Assembly (NCBI GenBank): GCA_963677355.2
Contig: CAXXXQ010000002.1
Location: 1,116,001-1,180,000, forward strand
Source: Thiomicrorhabdus sp963677355
GTDB taxonomy: Bacteria; Pseudomonadota; Gammaproteobacteria; Thiomicrospirales; Thiomicrospiraceae
Length of the DNA stretch: 64,000 nt
Reading direction: 5' to 3'
Shown: positions 36,125 through 45,183 of the stretch, piece by piece
Layout of the letters: the number at the start of each line of letters is the position of its first letter
How positions within the stretch are numbered: position 1 is the first letter of the stretch
Program-made: the position numbers and the translations under genes
The notes under the pieces: generated by a model
Database searches by the model: none
What the model was told of the DNA's origin: nothing
Seen by the model: the letters and a program-made list of their open reading frames with translations, nothing else

Positions 36125-38686
36125 TCAATCATTGGCAATCTTGTCTTCAAGAGTACTGATAGTTTTCACCACAGAATCACTCAACTCTTCCAGACGAAAC
36201 AACCCTTTTTCGGCAGACTGGCTATCCCCGATTTGCTGATAAGAAATGACCCGCCCAATCTGAGCATGCATTTCACTATGCATCTGCTCGAGCTGTTGGA
36301 ACATTTCATCATGAAGATACATTTGACCCTGTCCGTAAATCCATTGACCCAACTCGCAGCCGCGAGGGTCAATCGCTTTTGCTGGATCAATACCGACCTC
36401 AAAGCCATACACCAGTGCCCTAGCCTTGGCTCGCCACTGGCGATGAGCCATTCGAATGCGTACAAAATTGGTTTCGGAATTGATTGCCGCCTTATGCTGT
36501 TTCTGTTTAATTTGGAAAGTATCGGCATTGCGGTTCATCGCCGCAGCCAAGACACTGAGTTGCTCCGCCAACTTGCTGGTCTCTTCCGCCATAGCCGCAT
36601 TCTGCTGCACTCCGGTGTCGATATTGGCAATCGCTTGGTTAATTTGGTTTATTCCGAGGCTTTGCTCTTCGCTGGATTTACGGATGTCCGCCACTACCTG
36701 AGAAGTCTCCTCAATAGCTTGCTTGATCTCTTCCAACGACTCGCTGGAATGGGAAACATATTCGGTACCTTGTTTGACTTTTTGTAGCGTGTCTTCAATC
36801 AAGCCGCGAATATCTTTTGCCGCATCGGCGGATTTACTGGCTAGTGTTCGGACTTCGCCGGCCACCACGGCAAACCCTCTGCCGTGTTCTCCCGCTCTGG
36901 CCGCCTCAACCGCAGCATTCAGCGCCAACAGGTTGGTCTGGAATGCAATCGTATCAATCAAACCGATGATATTGCCGATTTTTTCGCTGGCGAGGTTAAT
37001 CGTCTCCATGGATTCTAAAGCTTGGCTCATCACCTGAACCCCGCTTTGTGCTTTGTGAGCGGCTTCATCGGCTTGCCTTGATGCACGAATGGCATTATCG
37101 GAATTGCTTTCAACCGTACTGGTAATCTCCTCCATAGACGCGGAAGTCTGTTCGATAGCCGCCGCCTGTTTCTGAGAACTCTCGCTCAATTGCAAACTGG
37201 CCTGCCTGACTCTTTGACTATCACTGTCGATATAATCGGAGACTTCCTGCACACTGCTCAAAATATCCGAAATATTTTCCATGCTAACGTTAAGAGCCTC
37301 TTTTACCACTCCGAAATACCCGGGACAAGTTTGGTTGATGTCCTGTTGAAAGTTGCCCACCGACATTCCGATCGCCACGTTAGAAGACATGTCGATCGAA
37401 CGGATAATGGAATCCAAGGTTTCGTTCAGAGCTTTAACGATTGGCTTAATCGAATCATCGGCTTTATTCAGGTCTACTCGATAGTTCAAATCTCCGGCTA
37501 AAATACCGTCATTGATTTTCCCGACTTCCTGCAATAGCAGATTCTCATTGGTTTTATCGAACCACTCGATGACGGTACCAACCTGAACATTAACACGATT
37601 TTTGATCGGCACACATTTCCAGTGGATAAAAAGCTCTCCGAGATAAAATTTCTGTTCTTTCGGCTCATCGAGACAGATTGAAGATTCCGTATCAAAAAAA
37701 TAGGAGTAAGGTTTTCCCATGATCTCATCGGGATTAAAGTTTTCAATCTGCTTGGCAATCTTATCCGCGTGTTGCACAAAATATTCAGTCAATTTTTGAT
37801 TGATATACTGCACCCTTCCTTGCGCATCCAACATCATCATATTGGTCCACGCTTGATCGACAGCAAGATGCAATTGATTAGCACGATCCGTTTCGCTATC
37901 GAGATCGGAACGATAAGCACCGATCGCCAACGCAGCAGATTGAGCCGCCGCCCTAATCCGCCCGGTAAAACTGGAACTGATCGTCACATTCAACTTGGGC
38001 TTTCCGCCGGAAAGTTGTCTTAAACTTGCAACGACACCCTCCATTCTCCGCTTTAAAACATTACCCAATAGATAAGACAGGAAGAGAACCAGCACGGAAA
38101 TACCCGTTAACATGGCAATTGCGTTGTAATCAAAAGCTTGATGAGAAATCCACATCGGCAAAATGGCAAATAGCAAAATAATCAACACCAGTTGATTCGG
38201 CAGCCCCAGCATCGAAACAAGGTGTTTGAACTTAGTTGCCGGTGTTTCGACATCTCCGTGATGTAAGGTTTTTTTACCGTTCGATAAATCGCCATAAAGA
38301 GCTTCAGCTTGCTTTTTATCCGCTTCCGATACCGCTTCGCGAACCGACAAAAATCCTTTTAACTCGCCTGACTCATCATAGGTTGGCGTCACATTTGCCC
38401 GAACCCAGTAATAATCACCGTTTTGACGACGATTTTTTATCACTTGAGACCAGGGAAGCCCCTTTTGCAAAGTTTGCCACATGTCTTTAAATACTTCGGA
38501 AGGTACATCCGGATGACGAACCATATTATGCGGGGAACCGATTAATTCGTCCCGACTGAAACCGCTAATCAATTCAAAGCTATCATTACATTTAATGATA
38601 TTTCCCGACGTGTCGGTCTCCGACACCAATAGCATGGTTTCGGGAAATGGATATTCATTTTGGGTGATGGGTTGGTTGTTTCTCAA
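36125..38686 (-). CDS. PAS-containing methyl-accepting chemotaxis protein with C-terminal CZB zinc domain
   Basis: An 853-residue chemoreceptor. An Aer-like PAS domain (about residues 10-125: FELISGFSRDELIGSPHNMVRHPD) is followed by two membrane helices (about 170-215), a second PAS-like region (about 275-385) and the coiled-coil signalling domain with the hairpin tip IGNIIGLIDTIAFQTNLLALNAAVEAARAGEHG in pattern. The C-terminus is a CZB domain: AHRQW, DPRGCELGQW, and the two late histidines of QMHSEMH, the 3His/1Cys zinc site seen in receptors that sense pH, redox or bleach. No periplasmic ligand domain, so it senses the cytoplasm. Confidence 0.92.
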   Translation of the reverse strand: MRNNQPITQNEYPFPETMLLVSETDTSGNIIKCNDSFELISGFSRDELIGSPHNMVRHPDVPSEVFKDMWQTLQKGLPWSQVIKNRRQNGDYYWVRANVTPTYDESGELKGFLSVREAVSEADKKQAEALYGDLSNGKKTLHHGDVETPATKFKHLVSMLGLPNQLVLIILLFAILPMWISHQAFDYNAIAMLTGISVLVLFLSYLLGNVLKRRMEGVVASLRQLSGGKPKLNVTISSSFTGRIRAAAQSAALAIGAYRSDLDSETDRANQLHLAVDQAWTNMMMLDAQGRVQYINQKLTEYFVQHADKIAKQIENFNPDEIMGKPYSYFFDTESSICLDEPKEQKFYLGELFIHWKCVPIKNRVNVQVGTVIEWFDKTNENLLLQEVGKINDGILAGDLNYRVDLNKADDSIKPIVKALNETLDSIIRSIDMSSNVAIGMSVGNFQQDINQTCPGYFGVVKEALNVSMENISDILSSVQEVSDYIDSDSQRVRQASLQLSESSQKQAAAIEQTSASMEEITSTVESNSDNAIRASRQADEAAHKAQSGVQVMSQALESMETINLASEKIGNIIGLIDTIAFQTNLLALNAAVEAARAGEHGRGFAVVAGEVRTLASKSADAAKDIRGLIEDTLQKVKQGTEYVSHSSESLEEIKQAIEETSQVVADIRKSSEEQSLGINQINQAIANIDTGVQQNAAMAEETSKLAEQLSVLAAAMNRNADTFQIKQKQHKAAINSETNFVRIRMAHRQWRAKARALVYGFEVGIDPAKAIDPRGCELGQWIYGQGQMYLHDEMFQQLEQMHSEMHAQIGRVISYQQIGDSQSAEKGLFRLEELSDSVVKTISTLEDKIAND

Positions 38687-38825
38687 AGTTCAGCTCCTTC
38701 TGATTGGCTCTATTCGCTCTTTTTTACCAGGCCAATTTATATCAGACAGAAACATAGCAAATTAAAAACCAACTGAACCGTTTGCAGACTTATATCAGTA
38801 TTTTTTATAATCCACCTTAAACAAG

Positions 38826-38865
38826 AAACCCCCGGATCACTGATGTAATCCGGGGGTTTAATTTT
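38826..38865 (-). terminator. Bidirectional terminator after htpG
   Basis: Perfect 12-bp stem AAACCCCCGGAT / ATCCGGGGGTTT with a 10-base loop and T-rich flanks on both strands, between htpG and the chemoreceptor gene. Confidence 0.88.
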
Positions 38866-38932
38866 TACAAGACGATTCAAACGGCAATTAAACACATAAA
38901 TTATTTTATGCGTTTAATTCAATTCAATGAAT

Positions 38933-40825
38933 TTAAGCCACTTCCGCCATTAATGCATTCATGCGTTTGATAAACGCTGCCGGTTCTTCCAACTGATCCC
39001 CTTCGGCTAATTGCGCTTGTTCCAGTAAGAACAGAGCCCATTCGGTCAATTTAGCTTCATCATCAATGTTCTCCAGCTTCTTAACCAGAACATGATCCGG
39101 ATTCAGCTCCAGCACCGGGTTTTGTTTCGGAATGGCTTGCCCCATCTGCTCCATCATACGAGCCATGTGTGCGGACATATCCCCTTCGGCGCTGACAACG
39201 CAAGCAGGCGAATCCGTTAAACGAGTTGTGACGCGTACATCCGATACTTTGTCTTCGATAACTTTCTTAACTTTTTCAGTTAACGCTTCACGCGCTTTCT
39301 TCTCGTCTTCGGACAACTCGTTTTCCGCTTCGTCTGCAAACTCTTTAAGATCCGCTGCCGTAATCGACTTCAAAGGTTTGCCTTCAAACTCATGCAGATG
39401 AGAAACCAACCACTCATCAATACGATCCGACATCAGCAACACTTCAATGCCTTTCTTGCGGAACATTTCCAGATGCGGGCTGCCTTTCGCTGCGGCGTGT
39501 GTATCGGCGACAATATAGTAAATCGCTTCTTGGTCTTCAGCCATACGATCCACGTACTGTTCAAGCGAGGCACGCTGTTCCGGTTTATCATCGTGCGTTG
39601 AAGCAAAACGTAACAGCTTGGCAATTTTGTCTTTATTGGCAAAATCTTCCACTACACCTTCTTTCATCACCTGACCAAATTGATCCCAGAAAGTGTTGTA
39701 ATCGGTTTGATCATCCGCTTTTGCCATCTTGGCCAACTGATCCAAAACACGTTTAACCGATGCGGAACGGATTTTATCCACCACCTTATTGCTCTGTAGA
39801 ATTTCACGCGAAACGTTTAACGGTAGATCAGCCGAGTCGATGACACCGCGGACAAAACGCAGATAAGTCGGCATCAAGTGCTCGGCGTCATCCATAATGA
39901 AAACGCGCTTAACATAGAGTTTCAAACCGTAACGACGATCTCGATCATATAGATCAAACGGCGCCTGTTTCGGCAGATAAAGCAGAGAGGTGTACTCTAG
40001 AGTCCCTTCCACTTTGTTATGAATATGTGCTAACGGCTCGCCAAAATCATGCGAGATAGTTTGATAGAAATTGGTGTAATCTTCTTCACTCAGCTCGGAT
40101 TTTGACTGTGTCCAAATCGCGGTGGCTTTGTTAACCTGTTCAAACTCGCCGGCCTCTTTCTGCTCTTTAGCTTCTTCATCCCATTCGGTCTTGGCCATTT
40201 TAATCGGGAAGTTAATATGATCCGAGTAAGTGGTGACGATATTTTTCAAACGGAAAGCATCCAAGAACTCATCCGCATCCTCTTTCAGATGCAAAGTAAT
40301 GACCGTACCTTTGCTCTCTTTCTCGACCTGTTCAAGCGTGAATTCGCCCTCTCCTTTGGAGATCCATTTGGTACCTTCGGAAACATCCGTGCCGGCCTTA
40401 CGGGTGATCAAGCTTACTTCGTCGGCGACAATAAAAGATGAGTAGAAACCGACCCCGAACTGACCGATCAGATGTGAATCTTTGGCCTGATCACCGGTCA
40501 TGGATTCAAGGAATTTTTTGGTTCCGGAGTTAGCGATAGTACCGATGTTGTCAATGACTTCATCACGGGTCATTCCTATCCCGTTATCTGTAATCGTTAC
40601 CGTGCGAGCGTCTTTGTCGAACTCGAGAGTAATCGCCAGTTCATCTTCACCCTCATTCAAGGCATCATTCGAAACGGCTTCAAAACGAAGTTTATCCAAC
40701 GCATCCGAAGCGTTTGAAACCAACTCACGAACAAAGATCTCTTTATTGGAATACAGCGCATGAATCATCAACTTTAACAGTTGATTCACTTCAGTTTGAA
40801 ACGCATGAGTTTCCGTTGTACTCAT
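38933..40825 (-). CDS. htpG: Heat-shock chaperone HtpG (bacterial Hsp90)
   Basis: An ATP-dependent chaperone of 630 residues. I use ATG 40825 ([20 protein letters not shown]), which has AGGAGATG before it; the longer frame to 40861 adds 12 residues without support. GHKL ATP-site signatures are [28 protein letters not shown] and [15 protein letters not shown]; later [23 protein letters not shown] in pattern. A sigma-32-type promoter lies 58 bp upstream. Confidence 0.97.
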
Positions 40826-40882
40826 CAATACATCTCCTATATAAAAAATAGTTAAGCTCAAAAAATTTTTAATGTGACAGGT

Positions 40883-40911
40883 AGATAGGGGCTCGGGATA
40901 GAAGTTTCAAG
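40883..40911 (-). promoter_or_regulatory. Sigma-32 heat-shock promoter of htpG
   Basis: Minus-strand CTTGAAA (40905-40911), a 13-base spacer, CCCCTATCT (40883-40891), about 58 bases before the htpG start codon. It matches the RpoH consensus (CTTGAAA and CCCCATNT) except for one or two bases. Direct reading of the sequence; use by RpoH is by family knowledge. Confidence 0.85.
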
Positions 40912-40920
40912 ATAAAAACA

Positions 40921-40948
40921 GAAAAAAAGCGCAGGAAAATCTGCGCTA
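40921..40948 (-). terminator. Minus-strand terminator upstream of htpG promoter
   Basis: Stem AGCGCAG / CTGCGCT with a 6-base loop, followed on the minus strand by seven T. It would stop readthrough from the che genes and so insulate the heat-shock promoter. Confidence 0.75.
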
Positions 40949-40972
40949 ACCCTTCTTCAAAGGAGGAACTTT

Positions 40973-41044
40973 ATGATTAAGATTCTAAAACCGATACAAA
41001 AATTTGTACGGCAGACCATTCTCATGGACTTTATCCGCGAATGA
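40973..41044 (+). CDS. Candidate 23-residue peptide with a perfect Shine-Dalgarno
   Basis: ATG 40973 is preceded by AAAGGAGGAACTTT, the strongest ribosome-binding site in the window, and codes for a short basic amphipathic peptide (MIKILKPIQKFVRQT then ILMDFIRE) before TGA. A rightward terminator follows at 41099-41123. No family recognised and no clear rightward promoter. It could be chance, a leader peptide or a small membrane-active protein. Confidence 0.35.
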   Translation: MIKILKPIQKFVRQTILMDFIRE

Positions 41045-41098
41045 AAAAATTGTTTCTATATTTAGATAAAAGACTTATCCTAACGCGAGTTCATACAA

Positions 41099-41123
41099 AA
41101 AAACCCGCAATAGCGGGCTTTTT
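41099..41123. terminator. Bidirectional terminator after the cheZ-like gene
   Basis: AACCCGC / GCGGGCTT stem with T-runs on both strands. It ends the leftward che operon and would also end a rightward transcript of the candidate 23-residue peptide. Confidence 0.85.
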
Positions 41124-41139
41124 TACTAAACACAAACAA

Positions 41140-41721
41140 TTAGAAAAATTCGACTTCGTCTTCTTGCTCGTCTTCTTCAGTCATGCGTTTGCGCATACGA
41201 TCTTTCATAATATCGATCGCCTCTTCGGCCGGAACATGCTGATCGAAAATCAATTCGAAAAGTTCTTCTTCTTCGCGCATGGTCGTCCCTTTTCGAACGC
41301 TGGCTTTAAATGCTTCCCACTCTTCCGCGTTTTTCACTCTCATCTCATGGGACACGATCTCGGCTAAACCGGAAAGCCCATGGGAAACGTGCTCCAGGCG
41401 TTGACTCAGTTTATCGTAAAACTGGAAAGCGATCACCGCTTGCTGCATTTTCTGAGAAAGTTCGCCCGCTTCATTTAACAAAACACTGTTATGAGTTTCC
41501 ATACCCTCGATATCGCTGCTGATTTCAGCAATACGGCTACCGGCCTGCTGAATCTGCTCGATATGTTTGGACATGTAAGTAAAGGAATCAATCAAAGTAT
41601 TGACTGAATTATCGCCTTCGGTAATAGAGAGATCGATTTGAGCAACCGACAGATTTAAAATCAGGATAGTTTGTTGAACTTCTTTCGAACCCAAAGCGTA
41701 ATCAGCCTGCTGCTCAGCCAT
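41140..41721 (-). CDS. cheZ: CheZ-like chemotaxis phosphatase
   Basis: A 193-residue, almost wholly helical protein directly after cheA. The sequence AFQFYDKLSQRLEHV holds Asp103 and Gln107 in D-x-x-x-Q spacing, the same as catalytic Asp143 and Gln147 in CheZ (FQDLTGQ). The protein ends in an acidic tail and DEVEFF, similar in kind to the C-terminal CheY-binding peptide of CheZ. Overall identity to E. coli CheZ is low, so the name is an inference from motif, fold and gene order. Confidence 0.68.
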   Translation of the reverse strand: MAEQQADYALGSKEVQQTILILNLSVAQIDLSITEGDNSVNTLIDSFTYMSKHIEQIQQAGSRIAEISSDIEGMETHNSVLLNEAGELSQKMQQAVIAFQFYDKLSQRLEHVSHGLSGLAEIVSHEMRVKNAEEWEAFKASVRKGTTMREEEELFELIFDQHVPAEEAIDIMKDRMRKRMTEEDEQEDEVEFF

Positions 41722-41765
41722 ATAAACCTCTATATTGATCTCTGTTAATTTTTGCTATCCGCGCA

Positions 41766-43907
41766 TTATGCTACATTGAGATTCGCATTACCACCTTTAT
41801 GGGAGGAGACCGTTTCAGAGACATCCAAAATCAAAGATACGGTACCGTCACCCAAAATTGTAGCTCCGGCAATACCGTCGATTTTCATATAGTTAGTTTC
41901 TAGACTTTTAATGACCACTTGCTGTTGACCAAGCAAATCGTCAACAAAAATACCGGCACGCTGCCCCGCATCTTCGACAACAACCAACAAGCCGTCCGAA
42001 AGGTCTTCTTGTGCATCCTCGATCCCCAGTTTTTTATGTAATCGGATCACAGGGATATAACTGTCGCGCAACTTGTAGAGTTCCGTTTCTCCGGCAATAC
42101 CTTTAACCAGCGACTTATCAACCTGAATGGATTCGATAATCGAGACCAGCGGGAACACATAAGTCTGCGAACCGACACTACACAGCTGGCCGTCAAGAAT
42201 AGCAAGCGTCAACGGCAATCTAATCGTAAAGACACTGCCTTCACCCGGAGTGGTTTTCACGTCAACCGAACCACCCAAACCGCGAATATTACGGCGGACA
42301 ACATCCATCCCCACTCCGCGACCGGAAATGTCGCTGACCACTTCAGCCGTTGAGAAACCGGCATGGAAAATCAAATCGACAATCTCATCTTTGGACAGGT
42401 TATGATCTTCATCAATCACACCTTTCTCGATCGCTTTGGCTTCAATTTTTTTATAATCAATGCCAGCACCATCATCGGTGATCTGAATCAGAATATTACC
42501 ACCTTGATGGAAAGCCGCTAATTTGACCGTACCCATCTCCGGCTTACCGGCTTCGGCACGTACTGCCGGGCTTTCGATACCATGATCAATCGAGTTACGA
42601 ACGATGTGGACCAACGGATCCGTCAACTGTTCCAGCATGGTTTTATCCAGTTCGGTACCTTCACCTTCCATCACCAAGTCGATCTGTTTACCCAACTTTT
42701 GACTAACGTCATGAACAATACGGGGCATACGGTTAAAGGCAAAACTAACCGGAAGCATGCGGATATTCATCACCGCTTCCTGAAGTTCACGGGTATGACG
42801 CTCAAGATGAGTGAGTCCTTCTTTCAACTTATCCACCCATTCAAGACTCGCTTGTTGGGAGTTTTCCGAACTCTGCTCGGCCTGCTCACCAAATTGGCTT
42901 AGCATAGATTGCGTGATAACCAACTCTCCGACCAAGTTAACCATCTGGTCGATTTTGCTCAGGTCAACACGAATGGAACCTTCTTGTTTCGGTTTGGAAT
43001 CAGCCGGCTTGGCTGCTGCCGCTTTGGCTGCAGGCTTCGCGGGTGCTTTTGGCGGAGTCTGTACCGCTTCAACCTTAGGCGCCTCTTCCACTTTGGCTTC
43101 TTCTACTTTAGGTTCTGCAACCTGAATTGCGGCAGAAGTTGCCGCTTCAACCACTGGTTCTGCCATGGCCGTTTCGGGCGTTGAGTTATTTGCCGATGGC
43201 GGAGTAATAATCACCTCAGCACCATCACCGTCAATCCACTCGAAAACCTCTTTAATATCATCTTCATTGACCCCTTCACCGGAAAGCATCAAATCCCATT
43301 TAATATAAACCGATTCCGGGTTATATCCAGTGATATCCGGCAAGTCGTCAAAGTCGGCAGAAACCTCAAGTTTTCCAAGCGTTTCCAGCTCTCTAAAAAT
43401 TCGTAACGGTTCGTTCCCGGTTTGCAGCAGCTCCGGTTCCGGGATCAAACGAATCTTCCATTCTCCACCGCTTGATACGGCGTCTACAGCTTCGACAACT
43501 TCCTCACTCGCCGTCTCGGAAGAACCGCCAAGAATCGCTTCCAACACGGACTGCACCTCAGAAGCACGCTCCTCATCAATCGGCTCATGATCCTGAAGTT
43601 TGGTTAACATGTCTCTAAGCACATCCACTGCGGCAAGCATCGCATCAATCGATTCTTGCGTGACATCTCTACGCCCATCACGCATCTCGTCCAGAAGGGT
43701 TTCTAGAACATGAGTAAAACCGGCAATTTCATTAAAACCAAAGGTTCCACTTCCCCCTTTGATAGAGTGTGCGGCACGGAAAATTTCGTTAATTTTTTCA
43801 TTATCAGGTTCGCCGGGAGGCAAATCCAATAGCCCGGCTTCCATCACATCCAAACCTTCAAAACTCTCTTCTAGGTAGGTTTGTCGAAACGTTTCCATCA
43901 TGTCCAT
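41766..43907 (-). CDS. cheA: Chemotaxis histidine kinase CheA
   Basis: A 713-residue hybrid kinase that phosphorylates CheY and CheB in response to receptors. The HPt domain has AAHSIKGGSGTFGF with phospho-acceptor His47. A P2-like docking domain, then an Ala/Pro/Lys/Glu-rich linker (about residues 240-305), the dimerisation domain (MVNLVGELVITQSML), the ATPase with HIVRNSIDHGIESP, DDGAGID and GRGVGMDVVRRNI, and a C-terminal CheW-like domain. It starts 10 bp after the cheD stop codon. Confidence 0.96.
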   Translation of the reverse strand: MDMMETFRQTYLEESFEGLDVMEAGLLDLPPGEPDNEKINEIFRAAHSIKGGSGTFGFNEIAGFTHVLETLLDEMRDGRRDVTQESIDAMLAAVDVLRDMLTKLQDHEPIDEERASEVQSVLEAILGGSSETASEEVVEAVDAVSSGGEWKIRLIPEPELLQTGNEPLRIFRELETLGKLEVSADFDDLPDITGYNPESVYIKWDLMLSGEGVNEDDIKEVFEWIDGDGAEVIITPPSANNSTPETAMAEPVVEAATSAAIQVAEPKVEEAKVEEAPKVEAVQTPPKAPAKPAAKAAAAKPADSKPKQEGSIRVDLSKIDQMVNLVGELVITQSMLSQFGEQAEQSSENSQQASLEWVDKLKEGLTHLERHTRELQEAVMNIRMLPVSFAFNRMPRIVHDVSQKLGKQIDLVMEGEGTELDKTMLEQLTDPLVHIVRNSIDHGIESPAVRAEAGKPEMGTVKLAAFHQGGNILIQITDDGAGIDYKKIEAKAIEKGVIDEDHNLSKDEIVDLIFHAGFSTAEVVSDISGRGVGMDVVRRNIRGLGGSVDVKTTPGEGSVFTIRLPLTLAILDGQLCSVGSQTYVFPLVSIIESIQVDKSLVKGIAGETELYKLRDSYIPVIRLHKKLGIEDAQEDLSDGLLVVVEDAGQRAGIFVDDLLGQQQVVIKSLETNYMKIDGIAGATILGDGTVSLILDVSETVSSHKGGNANLNVA

Positions 43908-43917
43908 AGTAGTTTCC

Positions 43918-44493
43918 TCAGAAAAGTTCTACATCGCCTTCAACAGGCTTCGATTCAATGTTGCTTATATAGCGATTTTCCTGATCAACCAGCGTCTGAT
44001 TGTGCATTGCATTTAATCGCCTGACTCTTACCCGCCCACTGAGCGGGTAGTACAAAATTTTTCGAGGGTAGATATCGCCAATGTCTTGAGAGACAATTTT
44101 GAAACCCTCGGTATAGATATAATCAAATGCAAAGCCAATATTGTACCAACCTACGTTAGTCATCGAACTCATGATGCGTCCGCCGCCAAAAAGTTTAAAT
44201 TCCAGACGCTCTCTTTTGGCTCCTAACTGCAATAATGAGTTCACCAAATTTTCCATCGCATAGTTGCCGTAACGGTTGGCCCCGGTCAGCTCGGAGCGGC
44301 CTGTCGAGTTTTTGTCAACCGGCAACATAAAGTGGTTCATGCCGCCCACGCCGGCAATAGGGTCTCTGACACAAGCAGAAATACAAGAGCCGAGAACCGT
44401 CTCGATTCTTTCATTGTCTTTGGTGACATAAAACTCACCCGGCAAAATTTTGATGGTGGATATACCTTCCGCTGGATCGACACTTTTCTGCAT
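43918..44493 (-). CDS. cheD: Chemoreceptor glutamine deamidase CheD
   Basis: A 191-residue cysteine deamidase that converts receptor glutamines to glutamates. Cys32 of ERIETVLGSCISACVRD and the following MNHFMLP give the conserved Cys-His pair. KLFGGGRIMSSM follows. The C-terminus ends DVELF, close to the DEVEFF end of the CheZ-like protein in the same operon. It is first gene of cheD-cheA-cheZ. Confidence 0.93.
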   Translation of the reverse strand: MQKSVDPAEGISTIKILPGEFYVTKDNERIETVLGSCISACVRDPIAGVGGMNHFMLPVDKNSTGRSELTGANRYGNYAMENLVNSLLQLGAKRERLEFKLFGGGRIMSSMTNVGWYNIGFAFDYIYTEGFKIVSQDIGDIYPRKILYYPLSGRVRVRRLNAMHNQTLVDQENRYISNIESKPVEGDVELF

Positions 44494-44527
44494 ACGTTAT
44501 GCAACCTGATTAGTTAGATTCTTTACT

Positions 44528-44556
44528 ATAATAGAGAGGAAATACCGTTGCAGCAA
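44528..44556 (-). promoter_or_regulatory. Sigma-70-type promoter of the cheD-cheA-cheZ operon
   Basis: Minus-strand TTGCTG (44551-44556), 17-base spacer, TATTAT (44528-44533), about 34 bp upstream of the cheD start. No flagellar sigma-28 pattern was found there. Confidence 0.5.
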
Positions 44557-44582
44557 CCGCTCCTTCGGATTGAAACGTTTTT

Positions 44583-45125
44583 TTACTCGGATTCACTTTT
44601 AAGCTGCGATTTTCTCTGTTTATGAAACTGACGCCTTTTTTTGAAAAACCCGCTAATTTGCTCACTGCATGCGGCTTGGTTGACGCCCCCCAATGTCTCA
44701 AGCTGGTGATTGAGGTGTTCCGATCGGGTTATATCAAGAATCGAGCCAGCCGCACCGGTTTTTGCATCATAGGCGCCGAATACCAAACGTTTGACTCTGG
44801 CGTGAACCATGGCGCCGGCACACATCGGACAGGGTTCAAGGGTCACATACAGTGTAGTATCCACTAGGCGATAGTTGCCGATCGCTTCCCCTGCTTTTTT
44901 TAAGGCAATAATTTCCGCATGTGCCGTCGGATCGTTATTCTGGATGGATTGATTCCAACCCTCAGCAATCCATTGGTTGTCCAGAACCACCACAGCCCCT
45001 ACCGGTACCTCACCGATCTGTTCCGCTTTGGCGGCCAGTTGTTGTGCGTAATCGATCCAAAAACGGTCGGCTTCTTCCTGTGATAAACCTTGTGGACAAA
45101 CCGGTTTGTTATTTTGTTCTGTCAT
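44583..45125 (-). CDS. tadA: tRNA-specific adenosine deaminase TadA
   Basis: Converts A34 to inosine in tRNA-Arg(ACG), the tRNA also found in this window. It has 180 residues from ATG 45125 (MTEQNNKPVCPQGL); a TTG six codons earlier is possible but not needed. The zinc deaminase motifs are TAHAEIIAL (His and catalytic Glu) and LEPCPMCAGAMVHARV (two Cys). The C-terminal basic tail is typical. It lies between cheD and guaA, with a terminator on its upstream side. Confidence 0.94.
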   Translation of the reverse strand: MTEQNNKPVCPQGLSQEEADRFWIDYAQQLAAKAEQIGEVPVGAVVVLDNQWIAEGWNQSIQNNDPTAHAEIIALKKAGEAIGNYRLVDTTLYVTLEPCPMCAGAMVHARVKRLVFGAYDAKTGAAGSILDITRSEHLNHQLETLGGVNQAACSEQISGFFKKRRQFHKQRKSQLKSESE

Positions 45126-45143
45126 ACAATAAATCAGCGTCAA

Positions 45144-45175
45144 TAAAAAAGGCCTTTAATCAGGCCTTTTTTATA
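45144..45175 (-). terminator. Terminator of guaA
   Basis: AAAAAGGCCT / AGGCCTTTTTT stem-loop directly after the guaA stop, T-runs on both strands. Confidence 0.87.
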
Positions 45176-45183
45176 TATTCAAA

